Shown: piece after piece, positions 26,945-34,468 of the stretch
How the letters are laid out: the number at the start of each line of letters is the position of its first letter
Numbering within the stretch: the stretch's first letter is position 1
Virus record (IMG/VR): IMGVR_UViG_3300031718_000001
Span: 1-64,000 of that record
Source of the DNA: a virus
Direction: 5' to 3' (one strand)
DNA length: 64,000 nucleotides
The notes under the pieces: generated by a model
What the model was told of the DNA's origin: nothing
Database searches by the model: none
The model's input: the letters and a program-made list of their open reading frames with translations, nothing else
Made by a program: the position numbers and the translations under genes

Positions 26945-27724
26945 TCATCCTTTCCACTGGTCGCGGCCGACATCCCAGGTTTCCTCGGCCGGCCGCGGAC
27001 GGTCGAGGCGCTTGATCTCATCGGTGTGCAGCCGCTCGAACTCAGCCTTTGTGTCGTCGGCGTGACCGGCCATGTTCGTCAGGTGGTGCGCCAGGTCGCC
27101 GACGGGCTCGGGAACTGCCCCGAAGTACGTCCAGGGCAGGCCGGTCAGTATCTCGGCTACCTGGTACGTGCACGCAGCCATCTCCTCCATATCCTCGCGG
27201 TGAGCGGTCAGGAACGCCCGGATCTCGTTCGCCGAGCACGGGCCGAACCGGTCCATCCTGGACATGACCTCATCGCACTGGCTGACCCAGCCCGAGCTGG
27301 CCAGTGACTCCGCGGTGCTCTCTGCCTGGTCCCTGGCGCGCTCCGCTTTCTGGAGCCGTCTCCTCGCCTGCGCGAGCCGTTCCGTGGCCGCGGCGACAGC
27401 AGCGGCCCGTGCTCCGTGGCAGCCGGTGCACGGGTCGCTCACGCTCATGCACTGTGCACCGGACAGCTCGCCGACGGCGTTCCTGACCCCCCGTCCGGCC
27501 TGCTCCAGCTCCTGGCCGAGGCGCTCCTCGCCCTGGCGGAAGGCGCTCAGGGCGAACCCGGCCTGCTCGGACGCGGCCCCGAACCGGGCGGCCTGCTCAC
27601 CCATGTTCTCGGCCGTGAACCGGCTGACCGGCAGGTCATCGCTGAACTTCCCCTCGACGAAGGTGCCAGCCTGCTGGCACTCCGAGAGCATCATCGGCAT
27701 CTGGTCAAGAGGAGGAACGTTCAT
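26945..27724 (-). CDS. coiled-coil protein of the 'helical/ExxWDV' family
   Basis: 259 aa, ATG overlapping the methyltransferase stop (ATGA). Residues about 60-150 are coiled coil (ARRRLQKAERARDQAESTAE) containing a CTGC pair. The C-terminal about 100 residues, EIRAFLTAHREDMEEM...DEIKRLDRPRPAEETWDV, match the helical domain with a TWDV-like end common in small actinomycete mobile-element proteins; related shorter copies occur at 41.2-42.2 kb and at the ends of giants 1 and 2. Function unknown; co-transcribed with a DNA methyltransferase. Confidence 0.6.
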   Translation of the reverse strand: MNVPPLDQMPMMLSECQQAGTFVEGKFSDDLPVSRFTAENMGEQAARFGAASEQAGFALSAFRQGEERLGQELEQAGRGVRNAVGELSGAQCMSVSDPCTGCHGARAAAVAAATERLAQARRRLQKAERARDQAESTAESLASSGWVSQCDEVMSRMDRFGPCSANEIRAFLTAHREDMEEMAACTYQVAEILTGLPWTYFGAVPEPVGDLAHHLTNMAGHADDTKAEFERLHTDEIKRLDRPRPAEETWDVGRDQWKG

Positions 27725-29163
27725 GTGCTCAATGCTGCCCTTATCGCCTCGCCGAAAGCACGCGCGACCGGAGGCGGGAATGCGTTGCCGACCTGCCGGT
27801 AGGCGGCCGTCTTGCGTCCGGAGAACGCCCAGTCGTCCGGGAACCCCTGGAGCCGGGCGACCATCCGGATAGTCAGCCGGGGCACATGGTCCGCGGGCGC
27901 GTCAGGTCCGGGTGCTTCCTCGGCTATCGAGCCGCCGTTGACGCCCAGGGCCTTCCAGGCGGCGCGAGCCCGCGTCGGGCCGAGATCCGGGCCGCCGTGC
28001 TTCTTGGATCCGCCCACGATCGTCGGGGCGACGCTGTTGGCTCCCAGCGCCCATTCGCAGGCGCCTTCCCATCCGCGAGCGGCCATGAGGTCGTACAGGG
28101 TCGTGCTGACGGACGAGTTCATGCCGGCCGTCCCGGCCGGCCAGGTGAACCGGTCGCAGTACCGCATCTTCAGGGCGACGAGAACGACCCGGGGCCGCAA
28201 CTGGGGAACTCCGTAGTCGCAGGACCGGATGGTCTTCCACTGCACGGCATAGCCCAGGTGCCCCAGCTCGGCGGTGATCTCCTGGCGGTAGGACCTGAAC
28301 CGGGCCTGAGCGAGACCCGGCACGTTCTCCAGCATCACAGCCCGCGGCCGGGTCTCGTGGACGAGGCGCACCGCCTCCTGGAACAGGTCACGGTCGTCAC
28401 CGGCTCCGAGCTGCTTGCCGCCGACGGAGAACGGCTGGCACGGCACGCCGCCCGCCAGCAGGTCGATGCCCGTGCCGAGCGGGCCGCGGAATTGGCGGCC
28501 GTCGAGGTCCCTGATGTCGCCCTCGATCACCTTCCAGCCGGGCCTGTTGGCGCGCAGCGTATTGCAGGCGTCCGGGTCGATCTCGGCGATGGCCAGATGC
28601 TCGAACCCGGCCTGCTCCAGGCCGAGGGCCTGTCCCCCGGCACCCCCGCAGATCTCCAGGACGCGGAGCTGCGTGCCCATTCTGCGGGCCTTCCGTACGC
28701 GCATGCTCGCGAGCAGCTCGTCTGTCTGGAAATCGGCGATGACCTCGCGGCCATGGACCGGGCTGAGCGCCACCGAGGTGACGCCCTCCTTGGCAAGGGC
28801 GCGGATCACCGAGCGGCCGGCGCTGCGGGATGCACTCACCCAGCCCTGGCCGGGGATGAAGTAGGCGCTGATGAAGACCTGGTGGGTGCCGAAGTACTCG
28901 CGGACGACCGGAGCGGTCTGCTCGTAGAGCTGGCCGACGAACATCGTCTTGCAGCGGTCCCGGTCCTGCTGGGTGCGGGTGCGCTTCCACACGGAGTCGC
29001 GGGACCAGCCGTGCGCGGCGAGGTGCCACTTGCCCTCGTAGTCCTGGATGATGCCGGCGGTGTCGTAGCCGCCGCTGGTCCGCTCGGTCACCTCGGTGCC
29101 GTCGGGTGCGGTGATCACCAGCGTCTTCAGGATCCTGGTGGGGCTGCTGTTGGTTCCGCTCAT
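27721..29163 (-). CDS. cytosine-C5 DNA methyltransferase
   Basis: 480 aa from the ATG behind AGGAGCGCGCG; transfers methyl from SAM to cytosine C5. Motif I is VLEICGGAGGQALGLEQAGF (about 163-182), catalytic motif IV is GGVPCQPFS with C242, motif VI is MLENVPG, motif VIII RPRVVLVA, and motif X QVGNAFPPPVA near the end. An extra N-terminal domain of about 160 residues precedes motif I and is not part of a standard enzyme. Promoter copy D lies 38 nt upstream. The enzyme could protect phage DNA from restriction; no cognate nuclease gene is adjacent apart from the HNH gene upstream, which has its own terminator. Confidence 0.93.
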   Translation of the reverse strand: MSGTNSSPTRILKTLVITAPDGTEVTERTSGGYDTAGIIQDYEGKWHLAAHGWSRDSVWKRTRTQQDRDRCKTMFVGQLYEQTAPVVREYFGTHQVFISAYFIPGQGWVSASRSAGRSVIRALAKEGVTSVALSPVHGREVIADFQTDELLASMRVRKARRMGTQLRVLEICGGAGGQALGLEQAGFEHLAIAEIDPDACNTLRANRPGWKVIEGDIRDLDGRQFRGPLGTGIDLLAGGVPCQPFSVGGKQLGAGDDRDLFQEAVRLVHETRPRAVMLENVPGLAQARFRSYRQEITAELGHLGYAVQWKTIRSCDYGVPQLRPRVVLVALKMRYCDRFTWPAGTAGMNSSVSTTLYDLMAARGWEGACEWALGANSVAPTIVGGSKKHGGPDLGPTRARAAWKALGVNGGSIAEEAPGPDAPADHVPRLTIRMVARLQGFPDDWAFSGRKTAAYRQVGNAFPPPVARAFGEAIRAALST

Positions 29164-29201
29164 CGCGCGCTCCTCGCTGTCTGGTTCCTTGCTAAGACGA
29201 C

Positions 29202-29222
29202 AATAGCAAGAAACCCTGTATC
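29202..29222 (-). promoter_or_regulatory. copy D: promoter with spacer element
   Basis: On the minus strand TTGCAC, then GATACAGGGTTTCTTGC (17 bp), then TATTGT: a textbook -35/-10 spacing. The methyltransferase ATG is 38 nt downstream, giving a leader of about 30 nt containing AGGAG. Confidence 0.75.
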
Positions 29223-29234
29223 GTGCAAACAAGG

Positions 29235-29275
29235 GCGGCCCGCAGCGGAGGCGGGTGTCTCCTGCTGCGGGCCGC
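29235..29275 (-). terminator. strong stem-loop terminator
   Basis: GCGGCCCGCAGC (29235-29246) and GCTGCGGGCCGC (29264-29275) form a perfect 12-bp stem with a 17-nt loop, 13 bases past the HNH stop and just upstream of promoter copy D. Confidence 0.75.
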
Positions 29276-29288
29276 GGCTTGAGGGTAG

Positions 29289-29867
29289 CTAGATGATCGG
29301 GTTGATGGACCAGCCGGCCCGGATCCAGCGGCCGGGGTTCCACCTGTGCCGCAGCTCGTGCCGCAGGATCTCAGCGGCCAGGGCCTGGTCGTTGGCGTCG
29401 GAGAACGGCCGGTAGAAGATGTAGCCGTCCCTGGCCACCCAGTAGTTGGACTTGACCCGGTTGCACCGCGCGCACAGGATCGTCAGGTTCCACAGCGCGC
29501 TGAGCCCGCCCCGGCTCCACGGCTTGACGTGATCGATCTGGAGATGCTCGGGCGATCCGCAGTAGCAGCAGCGGTACCGGTCGGCAGCCATGACCGCGCG
29601 CTTGAGCCAGGCGTGCCAGCCCGGCCGGCTCTTGCCGTGCCGCCACCAGATCCTGGTCCTGTCGGGGATGAGCAGCAGGGGCAGCGAGTGAATGGAGACC
29701 AGCGCCCCCGGCGTCATCACGCCCAGGACCAGGGCCGGCAGGAAGAACAGGCCGAAGCCCACGCCTGCGGCCGGCTCGTGCAGGTCGATCCACCCCCATA
29801 CGGCCGCCAGGGGCAGCACGGAGGACGACAGTGGCATGACCGGGCTGTTCCGGCGGCGGGCGCTCAT
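29289..29867 (-). CDS. HNH endonuclease with N-terminal membrane segments
   Basis: 192 aa. Residues about 16-67 form two hydrophobic stretches (VLPLAAVWGW; GVGFGLFFLPALVLGVMTPG; LPLLLIP). Residues about 98-140 are an HNH fold with the zinc knuckle CCYCG...CARC and the catalytic IDHVKPWSRGG (D112-H113) plus WNLTILC. The nuclease module is typical of the McrA/HNH-4 type; membrane anchoring is not. Its ATG overlaps the stop of a 55-aa membrane protein (ATGA), so the two are coupled. A membrane-bound nuclease could act on incoming DNA, which is inference. Confidence 0.75.
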   Translation of the reverse strand: MSARRRNSPVMPLSSSVLPLAAVWGWIDLHEPAAGVGFGLFFLPALVLGVMTPGALVSIHSLPLLLIPDRTRIWWRHGKSRPGWHAWLKRAVMAADRYRCCYCGSPEHLQIDHVKPWSRGGLSALWNLTILCARCNRVKSNYWVARDGYIFYRPFSDANDQALAAEILRHELRHRWNPGRWIRAGWSINPII

Positions 29868-30031
29868 ATCGACCCCACGAACGTCGCCAGGCGGCCGATG
29901 GCCCAGAGGATCCAGTTGACTATGGCGCCTACGTCATGGCCCGCCTGGACGGGGTTCTTGGTGATCCAGACGATCACGATGATCCAGAAGATCAGCCAGA
30001 GCAGGGTGCGGAGTTCAAAAAACATGGTCAT
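29864..30031 (-). CDS. 55-residue membrane protein coupled to the HNH nuclease
   Basis: ATG at 30031 to TGA at 29864, with GGAGC upstream. Two hydrophobic helices: TLLWLIFWIIVIVW and AIVNWILWAIGRLATFVG. The TGA overlaps the HNH start, so translation is coupled. The size and topology fit a partner or regulator of the membrane-anchored nuclease, or a superinfection-exclusion-type protein; no homology is recognised. Confidence 0.6.
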   Translation of the reverse strand: MTMFFELRTLLWLIFWIIVIVWITKNPVQAGHDVGAIVNWILWAIGRLATFVGSI

Positions 30032-30065
30032 GCTCCATCGGGTTCAGTGAGACGCCGGGACCTGC

Positions 30066-30422
30066 TCATCGCTGGTCGATCCCGTCTGCGAGGGCGCCCA
30101 GCTCGCGGCCGAGCGCCAGGTCGAAATCAGTGACCGCCCCGGACGGGGCGCCCACTCCCAGCAGCTCGGCCGAGCGGTTGCGCAGCACGGTGACGATCGC
30201 CGGGAGGGTGACGCAGCCGCGCCTTACCGCGGCCGTCACCTCGCGCTCAGCCGCGAGCTGGGCATGCAGGTCGAGAACCGATTCGGTGAGCTGGGTCACC
30301 TGACGGATCAGCACGGCCAGGTCATCCTGGGACGCCGCCCCGTTGATCTCGCCCACGTAGTGGTCATGGACATCGCTGGCTGCGCCCACCTCGTAATGGG
30401 CGTGGCTGTGCTCCTCGGTCAT
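30066..30422 (-). CDS. hypothetical helical protein
   Basis: 118 aa from an ATG overlapping the previous stop (ATGA). N-terminal His-rich stretch (EEHSHAHYEV), then heptad-like LIRQVTQLTESVLDLHAQLAAERE. No family recognised. Confidence 0.55.
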   Translation of the reverse strand: MTEEHSHAHYEVGAASDVHDHYVGEINGAASQDDLAVLIRQVTQLTESVLDLHAQLAAEREVTAAVRRGCVTLPAIVTVLRNRSAELLGVGAPSGAVTDFDLALGRELGALADGIDQR

Positions 30423-30766
30423 GACTCCAGCTCCTGGCCGAGGTAGCGCAGCCCGTAGTTCTGGCCCCGCTTGCACGGGATCCAGTACCCCTTGACGGTG
30501 CCCTCGGTGATGACGGCCGTCCTGATCAGGTCGAGCACCTCCGCCATGAACATGGGCCAGCAGCGGGCGAGGTCGTCCTTCAGGCGGAAATACGCCGCGG
30601 AGCGCCCGCGCATGGTGTCCAGAATGGTCAGCTCGGCTTGGAAAGGCTCCGGGTCACGCCATGCAGCGGCCTGGTCGTATGCCCAGGCACCTGGCCGGGG
30701 GTCGGCCCAGTGCAGCAGGGCACCGTCCTCGCCGAACGGGACCTGGTAGGTAGGACGCTTCGCCAT
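30419..30766 (-). CDS. hypothetical protein, probable leaderless mRNA
   Basis: 115 aa starting MAKRPTYQVPFGEDG. The ATG is 7 nt downstream of a TAAAGT -10 in promoter copy E and lacks a ribosome-binding site, consistent with a leaderless transcript. The last third (GTVKGYWIPCKRGQNYGLRYLGQELE) is beta-rich. No domain recognised. Confidence 0.6.
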   Translation of the reverse strand: MAKRPTYQVPFGEDGALLHWADPRPGAWAYDQAAAWRDPEPFQAELTILDTMRGRSAAYFRLKDDLARCWPMFMAEVLDLIRTAVITEGTVKGYWIPCKRGQNYGLRYLGQELES

Positions 30767-30771
30767 GATTC

Positions 30772-31044
30772 TCACTTTACAGGGTTTCTTGCTAATGAGC
30801 CAATAGGTTCGGGCCGGGCAGTTTCCGCGGTCCCGGCCGCCAGCATGCCGTTCAGCTTGCCCGGCGGGTACTCGCGCCCTTCCATGCCGGTGACGCCGAA
30901 TGCGTCGAAGGCAGCGAACGGATCCACCTCAGCCGCCAGGCGCCGGGCATCAGGCACGCGCTGATCGGCCTCTTCCTTGGTGTCATACGGGCCGAGCAGC
31001 CGGCCCACCCGCGCACTGCGCATGATCGTGACGTAGTACTTCAC
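30772..31044 (-). CDS. hypothetical protein
   Basis: 90 aa from a GTG behind AGGAGGCACAG. Begins KYYVTIMRSARVGRLLGPYDTKEEAD, resembling short phage proteins with a beta-alpha SPOR/RNA-binding-like start. Its last codons are the promoter element copy E, which constrains the C-terminus (LARNPVK). Confidence 0.6.
   Translation of the reverse strand: MKYYVTIMRSARVGRLLGPYDTKEEADQRVPDARRLAAEVDPFAAFDAFGVTGMEGREYPPGKLNGMLAAGTAETARPEPIGSLARNPVK
30776..30796 (-). promoter_or_regulatory. copy E: leaderless-type promoter
   Basis: On the minus strand TTGGCT, an 18-bp spacer containing GCAAGAAACCCTG, then TAAAGT (30779-30774); ATG follows after 7 nt. The element lies within the last codons of the upstream gene (30772-31044), so transcription units abut without a gap. 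Confidence 0.7.
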
Positions 31045-31310
31045 CTGTGCCTCCTGCTGTGCGGGCAGTTCCCTGGCTGGCGGTGCCTGATCTTCTTCGG
31101 CCGCTCCGGGTACAGCCCCCACGAGGTGGAGCGAGCCCAGCACTCGACGCAGTAGCCGTGCTCCTCGGCCTCGGCCGCGAACGCGGTGCAGGTGTCTATG
31201 CGCGCCTGGTCGGCGCCCTCCTCGATCGCCCTGGCCAGCCACGCGCGCTGCGTGCCCGCCTCGTCGTGACGCGCCTGCTCCAGGCCTGCCAGGACAGCTT
31301 GCTGTTCCAC
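31041..31310 (-). CDS. hypothetical protein with CxxC
   Basis: 89 aa, GTG start (31310) after GGGAGAACCTA; overlaps the next gene by GTGA. Helical N-terminal half (EQQAVLAGLEQARHDEAG), then YCVECWARSTSWGLYPERPKK and a His/Cys end, a likely zinc knuckle. Confidence 0.55.
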   Translation of the reverse strand: MEQQAVLAGLEQARHDEAGTQRAWLARAIEEGADQARIDTCTAFAAEAEEHGYCVECWARSTSWGLYPERPKKIRHRQPGNCPHSRRHR

Positions 31311-31555
31311 TAGGTTCTCCCTGCTCGCCTGGCCAGGTAGCGGCCCAGCAGCTCGCCGGGCCACTGCCAGGGTGGCTTTTCTCGTGTCTGGCGCGGCGGT
31401 ACGCCGCCTGCCGCCTGCCGGTGGCCGCACCCGGTGCAGCGCGGCTCGGTCCATTTTGTCCACAGAGGCGCATTGCAGCATGGGCTCATAACCACCACGA
31501 TGCCAGCCGCCACCCGGGCGCTGGCGCCCCGGCAGCGGCTGGGTGGCTTGCTCAT
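31310..31555 (-). CDS. zinc-ribbon mini-protein
   Basis: 81 aa from an ATG overlapping the upstream stop (ATGA). SPCCNAPLWTKWTEPRCTGCG is a CC-x14-CxxC ribbon. An internal ATG at 31489, just before SPCC, is an alternative start. One of about a dozen tiny zinc-ribbon proteins in this block. Confidence 0.55.
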   Translation of the reverse strand: MSKPPSRCRGASARVAAGIVVVMSPCCNAPLWTKWTEPRCTGCGHRQAAGGVPPRQTREKPPWQWPGELLGRYLARRAGRT

Positions 31556-32469
31556 GCCGCGTAGCTCGCGTAGACCGAGTACTGGCCGAAGGCCCAGGTG
31601 ATGTCGTTCTCCTCGTCGCGCACAGCCGTGGCCCAGGCGCTGATCGCGTCCTGCCACTTCGGGGCCTTGCCCAGGCTAGCCAGCTCCTCGATCGCCGTGG
31701 CGACTTCCTCGCGGGCGTGGCCGGCCACTGGCTGGAACTTGTCGCCCAGGGCGCGCATCCCGGCGTAGCGGCGCTCCTGCGGAGTCTCCTTGCGGGGCAG
31801 CTCAGCCTTTGCCTCGCGAGCCAGCCGGCTCGTCTCCCTGGCCTGCTCGGCCAGCTCCCTGGCGGCCTGGCGCTCGGCCCTCTCGGCGTCGCGCTGCTCG
31901 CGGGTGATCTCGCGCAGCGAGCGGCAGTGCTCGACAGGCGCGTCGGGGAAGCACACCGAGCACAGCCGCGGGCCGAGGTTCTCCGGCTTGATCGCCTCGG
32001 CCACCGTCAGCCCGGACAGGTCGGTCGCCCACCCCATCGAGGTGGCCTTGCCGTTGCGGTGGATGGTCGGGCACGAGTTCAGCGAGACGTGGATGTGGCC
32101 GTCAGCGTTCAGGCAGGGGAAGTAGCGGGTCCAGCCGTGAGCGCGCCAGGTGGCCTCCATGGCATCGCTCAGGGCGTCCAGCCGGGCGATCTCGTGCAGC
32201 AGCTCGGTGTCGCGAGCCAAGGCATCGGAGGGGCGGGCACCGTAGCTCAGGTCCTTCTCATCGCCCTGGGCGACGAGGCGGGCTATGACTTCCATGACCT
32301 CGGCCCAGCTCAACTGCCAGACCTGGCTCTTGCCGATCCAGCGCTTGCGGTCCCCGGCCATGCGGTGCATCCGGTCGCGTCCGGCGAAGAGCTTGTCGCG
32401 GGTGTCGCTGGCCTGGCAGATGATCGCGTACTGCCTGGCGTCGTGCTCGGCCGGGATGATCTCTGGCAT
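31552..32469 (-). CDS. conserved-looking hypothetical protein with long helix
   Basis: 305 aa; GAGGGAGCACCAG precedes the ATG. The middle (TRYFPCLNADGHIHVSLNSCPTIHR and LCSVCFPDAP) has two Cys/His groups that could form a zinc-stabilised fold; residues about 195-245 form a highly charged helix (QRDAERAERQAARELAEQAR). Typical of proteins repeatedly found in actinophage early regions, function unknown. First gene behind promoter copy F. Confidence 0.65.
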   Translation of the reverse strand: MPEIIPAEHDARQYAIICQASDTRDKLFAGRDRMHRMAGDRKRWIGKSQVWQLSWAEVMEVIARLVAQGDEKDLSYGARPSDALARDTELLHEIARLDALSDAMEATWRAHGWTRYFPCLNADGHIHVSLNSCPTIHRNGKATSMGWATDLSGLTVAEAIKPENLGPRLCSVCFPDAPVEHCRSLREITREQRDAERAERQAARELAEQARETSRLAREAKAELPRKETPQERRYAGMRALGDKFQPVAGHAREEVATAIEELASLGKAPKWQDAISAWATAVRDEENDITWAFGQYSVYASYAA

Positions 32470-32506
32470 CTGGTGCTCCCTCGCTGTCGTTCCCTTGCAA
32501 GACCAA

Positions 32507-32527
32507 CAATAGCAAGAAAAGCTGTAT
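32507..32527 (-). promoter_or_regulatory. copy F: promoter with spacer element
   Basis: TTGCTC, then AATACAGCTTTTCTTGC (17 bp, consensus-perfect), then TATTGT on the minus strand. The start codon is 37 nt past the element. Flanked downstream by the shared CTTGCAAGG motif. Confidence 0.8.
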
Positions 32528-32535
32528 TGAGCAAA

Positions 32536-32793
32536 TCAGCGCGCTGTAATCTCCGAGATCGCACGGTCGAGCGCCCGTTCGCGCTTGGCGTGGTTGCGGC
32601 ACCAGGAGGAGCAGTAGCGTTCGCGCGGCCCGAGCTGGTCCGTCGCGGGGATGGTGCCTTCGGAGATCATCTTGGAGCGGGTCTCGCGCACAACGTCCAA
32701 GTCCTCAAAGCAGTTCCGGCAGTGCCGGTCACACTGGCAGTGGTAGTCGTGGAAGCCGCCGGGTATCCCGTACATCCAGATCGTCTCGGCCAT
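32536..32793 (-). CDS. cysteine-rich zinc-finger protein
   Basis: 85 aa. HCQCDRHCRNCF near the start and RYCSSWCRNHAKRER near residue 60 give a two-part zinc site of the kind seen in phage HNH-like or recombination endonuclease-type proteins, without a catalytic His pair. Last gene of the unit under promoter copy G. Confidence 0.6.
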   Translation of the reverse strand: MAETIWMYGIPGGFHDYHCQCDRHCRNCFEDLDVVRETRSKMISEGTIPATDQLGPRERYCSSWCRNHAKRERALDRAISEITAR

Positions 32794-32990
32794 CAGTGCA
32801 CCGGGTACTTCGGCGAGTTCTTGAGGTAGTAGGTGTGGGCGCCGCTCCTGCTGCGGTAGCGCTGGAGGTTGGCCCGTGCGGCGGTCAGGAACTGCGCCCT
32901 GGTGATGTGCAGCACGTCGCAGTAGAACGAGGCGGAATAGCCCTCGAAGAGCGTTACAGCGGCGATCACGCGCTCGGCTATGGTTTGCAT
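32793..32990 (-). CDS. small HTH-like protein
   Basis: 65 aa. QTIAERVIAAVTLFEGYSASFYCDVLHITRAQFLTAARANLQRY-type helical array (here only partly quoted) looks like a minimal helix-turn-helix; C-terminus basic and Tyr-rich. Starts one base after the PP-loop gene's stop. Confidence 0.5.
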   Translation of the reverse strand: MQTIAERVIAAVTLFEGYSASFYCDVLHITRAQFLTAARANLQRYRSRSGAHTYYLKNSPKYPVH

Positions 32991-32991
32991 C

Positions 32992-33963
32992 TCAGCAGTT
33001 CCAGGACTTGGCCACGGCAACCTCGCCGCGGGCAGTGAGGGCTTCGGCCTCGGCGATGATGTCGCGCATCGTGAAGTCGCGGCCGAAGGTGTGACCCATC
33101 TTCTCTTCGGCCTCGGCCCGCTTGACGGCGCCATCGGGGTCGAGCTGCGCGGCCCGGACCAGGGCCTTGCGGCCGGCCAGGACGCAGAACCGGCAGGACA
33201 GCCTGGGCATCCCGGCGTCGTACACCCAGTGATGCCGGACCCCGCTGGCCTTGATGTCGGCCCACACCTGGTGCTCGGTGAGGCCGTGAATCGGCAGCCA
33301 GTTGTCGCAGTCCTTAACGGTCTCGTTGGTGACGCGCTTGTTCTTCTCGAAGGAGACGAGCTTCGCCCTGGCAGGGCTCTCCTGGGCGCGCATCCCCATG
33401 CAGTTCAGGATGCGTACGCGGCGGACGCGGGCCTTGCAACCTTTGGGAAGCATCGCCTTCCACGCGCTGCGCAGCTCGTCGCACAGCATGGTGATCACGG
33501 TGCCGATCGGGTCGCGCTTCATGTCAGAAGTGCAGAAGCGGTTTTCGAGGTTTGGCCACTTGCCGTGGTTGATGATGTGCTGGAGGAGCGTGATAGGTGC
33601 GTCGTTGTTCTCGCCCTTCTGCACCTTGATGAACCGCACGCCATAGTGCGCGGCGTGCTCCCGGGCCAGCTCCTCGGTGCCCGCCCACTCGTCCTCGGCA
33701 CCTAGGTCGGCGAAGACGCAGACGATCTTGCGACGGTCTAGTCCAAGGATGTCCACCAGGCGCATGAACAGCCGGAGCATCGTCTGGGAATCCTTGCCGC
33801 CGGAAATGTTCAGCACGTACAGGTCGTAGGTGGGCAGCATCAGCAGGTCGAGCCCGGCTAGCGTGGCCGCCGCGAAGATGCTCTCTATCTCAGCGATGAG
33901 TTCGAGGTCAATCGCCTGCGCGATGATCTTGTCGGTGATCTTCGGGTAAGTGGTGCTGCTCAC
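32992..33963 (-). CDS. PP-loop ATP-pyrophosphatase (PAPS-reductase-like) 1
   Basis: 323 aa, GTG start with AGGAGGCAGCGA. PP-loop SGGKDS at residues 54-59 follows a hydrophobic strand, FADLGAEDEW and RFCTSDMKRDP fit the PAPS-reductase/DndC-like fold, and a C-terminal SCRFC pair could hold metal. These enzymes adenylate a substrate and transfer sulfur or another group. In phages the substrate is usually unknown; with a DNA-base transglycosylase (35.4 kb) in the next unit, a nucleic-acid modification role is attractive but unproven. Confidence 0.75.
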   Translation of the reverse strand: MSSTTYPKITDKIIAQAIDLELIAEIESIFAAATLAGLDLLMLPTYDLYVLNISGGKDSQTMLRLFMRLVDILGLDRRKIVCVFADLGAEDEWAGTEELAREHAAHYGVRFIKVQKGENNDAPITLLQHIINHGKWPNLENRFCTSDMKRDPIGTVITMLCDELRSAWKAMLPKGCKARVRRVRILNCMGMRAQESPARAKLVSFEKNKRVTNETVKDCDNWLPIHGLTEHQVWADIKASGVRHHWVYDAGMPRLSCRFCVLAGRKALVRAAQLDPDGAVKRAEAEEKMGHTFGRDFTMRDIIAEAEALTARGEVAVAKSWNC

Positions 33964-34000
33964 TCGCTGCCTCCTGGCTGTCGTTCCTTGCAAGACCTAC

Positions 34001-34021
34001 ATTAGCAAGAAAAGCTGTATT
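34001..34021 (-). promoter_or_regulatory. copy G: promoter with spacer element
   Basis: TTGGTG, AATACAGCTTTTCTTGC (17 bp), TAATGT on the minus strand; the PP-loop gene starts 37 nt past the element with AGGAGG in the leader. Confidence 0.8.
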
Positions 34022-34028
34022 CACCAAA

Positions 34029-34466
34029 TCAGAGTGACCAGTAGCCGTAGACGCAGCGGAGGCCGTCGCGCCGGGGATCGGCGATGTCGTAGACCACCCC
34101 GTCGATGACCGCCGCGTAGTGGCGGCTCAGTGAGACGATGATGCGCCCGGCAGGCAGCTCATCGGCTCGCAGGTGGACCTTGCATCCCTGGCCGACCAGC
34201 ATGGTCGGCGTCCAGGTGAAGCCGAGCGATGCCATGTAGTCCTTGAACCACTTGCGACTCACGTTGATCCCGTTGCTGGCGCTGCGGTGCCCGCTGATGC
34301 CGTAGCTGCGGCTCGTCTTGCGCTCCCGCGCGCACCCCTCGGCGAGCGCGTCATAGACCTGGGGATAGGGCAGTCCGGTGACGATGGCTATGGCCCGGGT
34401 CACGCAGTCGCTGGTGAGGCTTCCCCATCCCGCGGCGCTCCGGCCGCCGTCGTTGTACCTGTACAT
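34029..34466 (-). CDS. papain-like/C39-fold protein
   Basis: 145 aa. SDCVTRAIAIVTGLPY (Cys with N-terminal helix), RHYAAVIDGVVYDIADP (His then Asp) and GCKVHLRADELPAGRIIVSL give the Cys-His-Asp order of small papain-like or C39-type folds found in phages. May be a peptidase or a catalytically quiet relative. Follows the TOPRIM gene by two bases. Confidence 0.6.
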   Translation of the reverse strand: MYRYNDGGRSAAGWGSLTSDCVTRAIAIVTGLPYPQVYDALAEGCARERKTSRSYGISGHRSASNGINVSRKWFKDYMASLGFTWTPTMLVGQGCKVHLRADELPAGRIIVSLSRHYAAVIDGVVYDIADPRRDGLRCVYGYWSL

Positions 34467-34468
34467 GA

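Noticed and set aside
32992-33963. Phosphorothioate (Dnd) DNA modification system
   Set aside because: A PP-loop protein alone is not enough; DndA, DndD, DndE partners are not seen.
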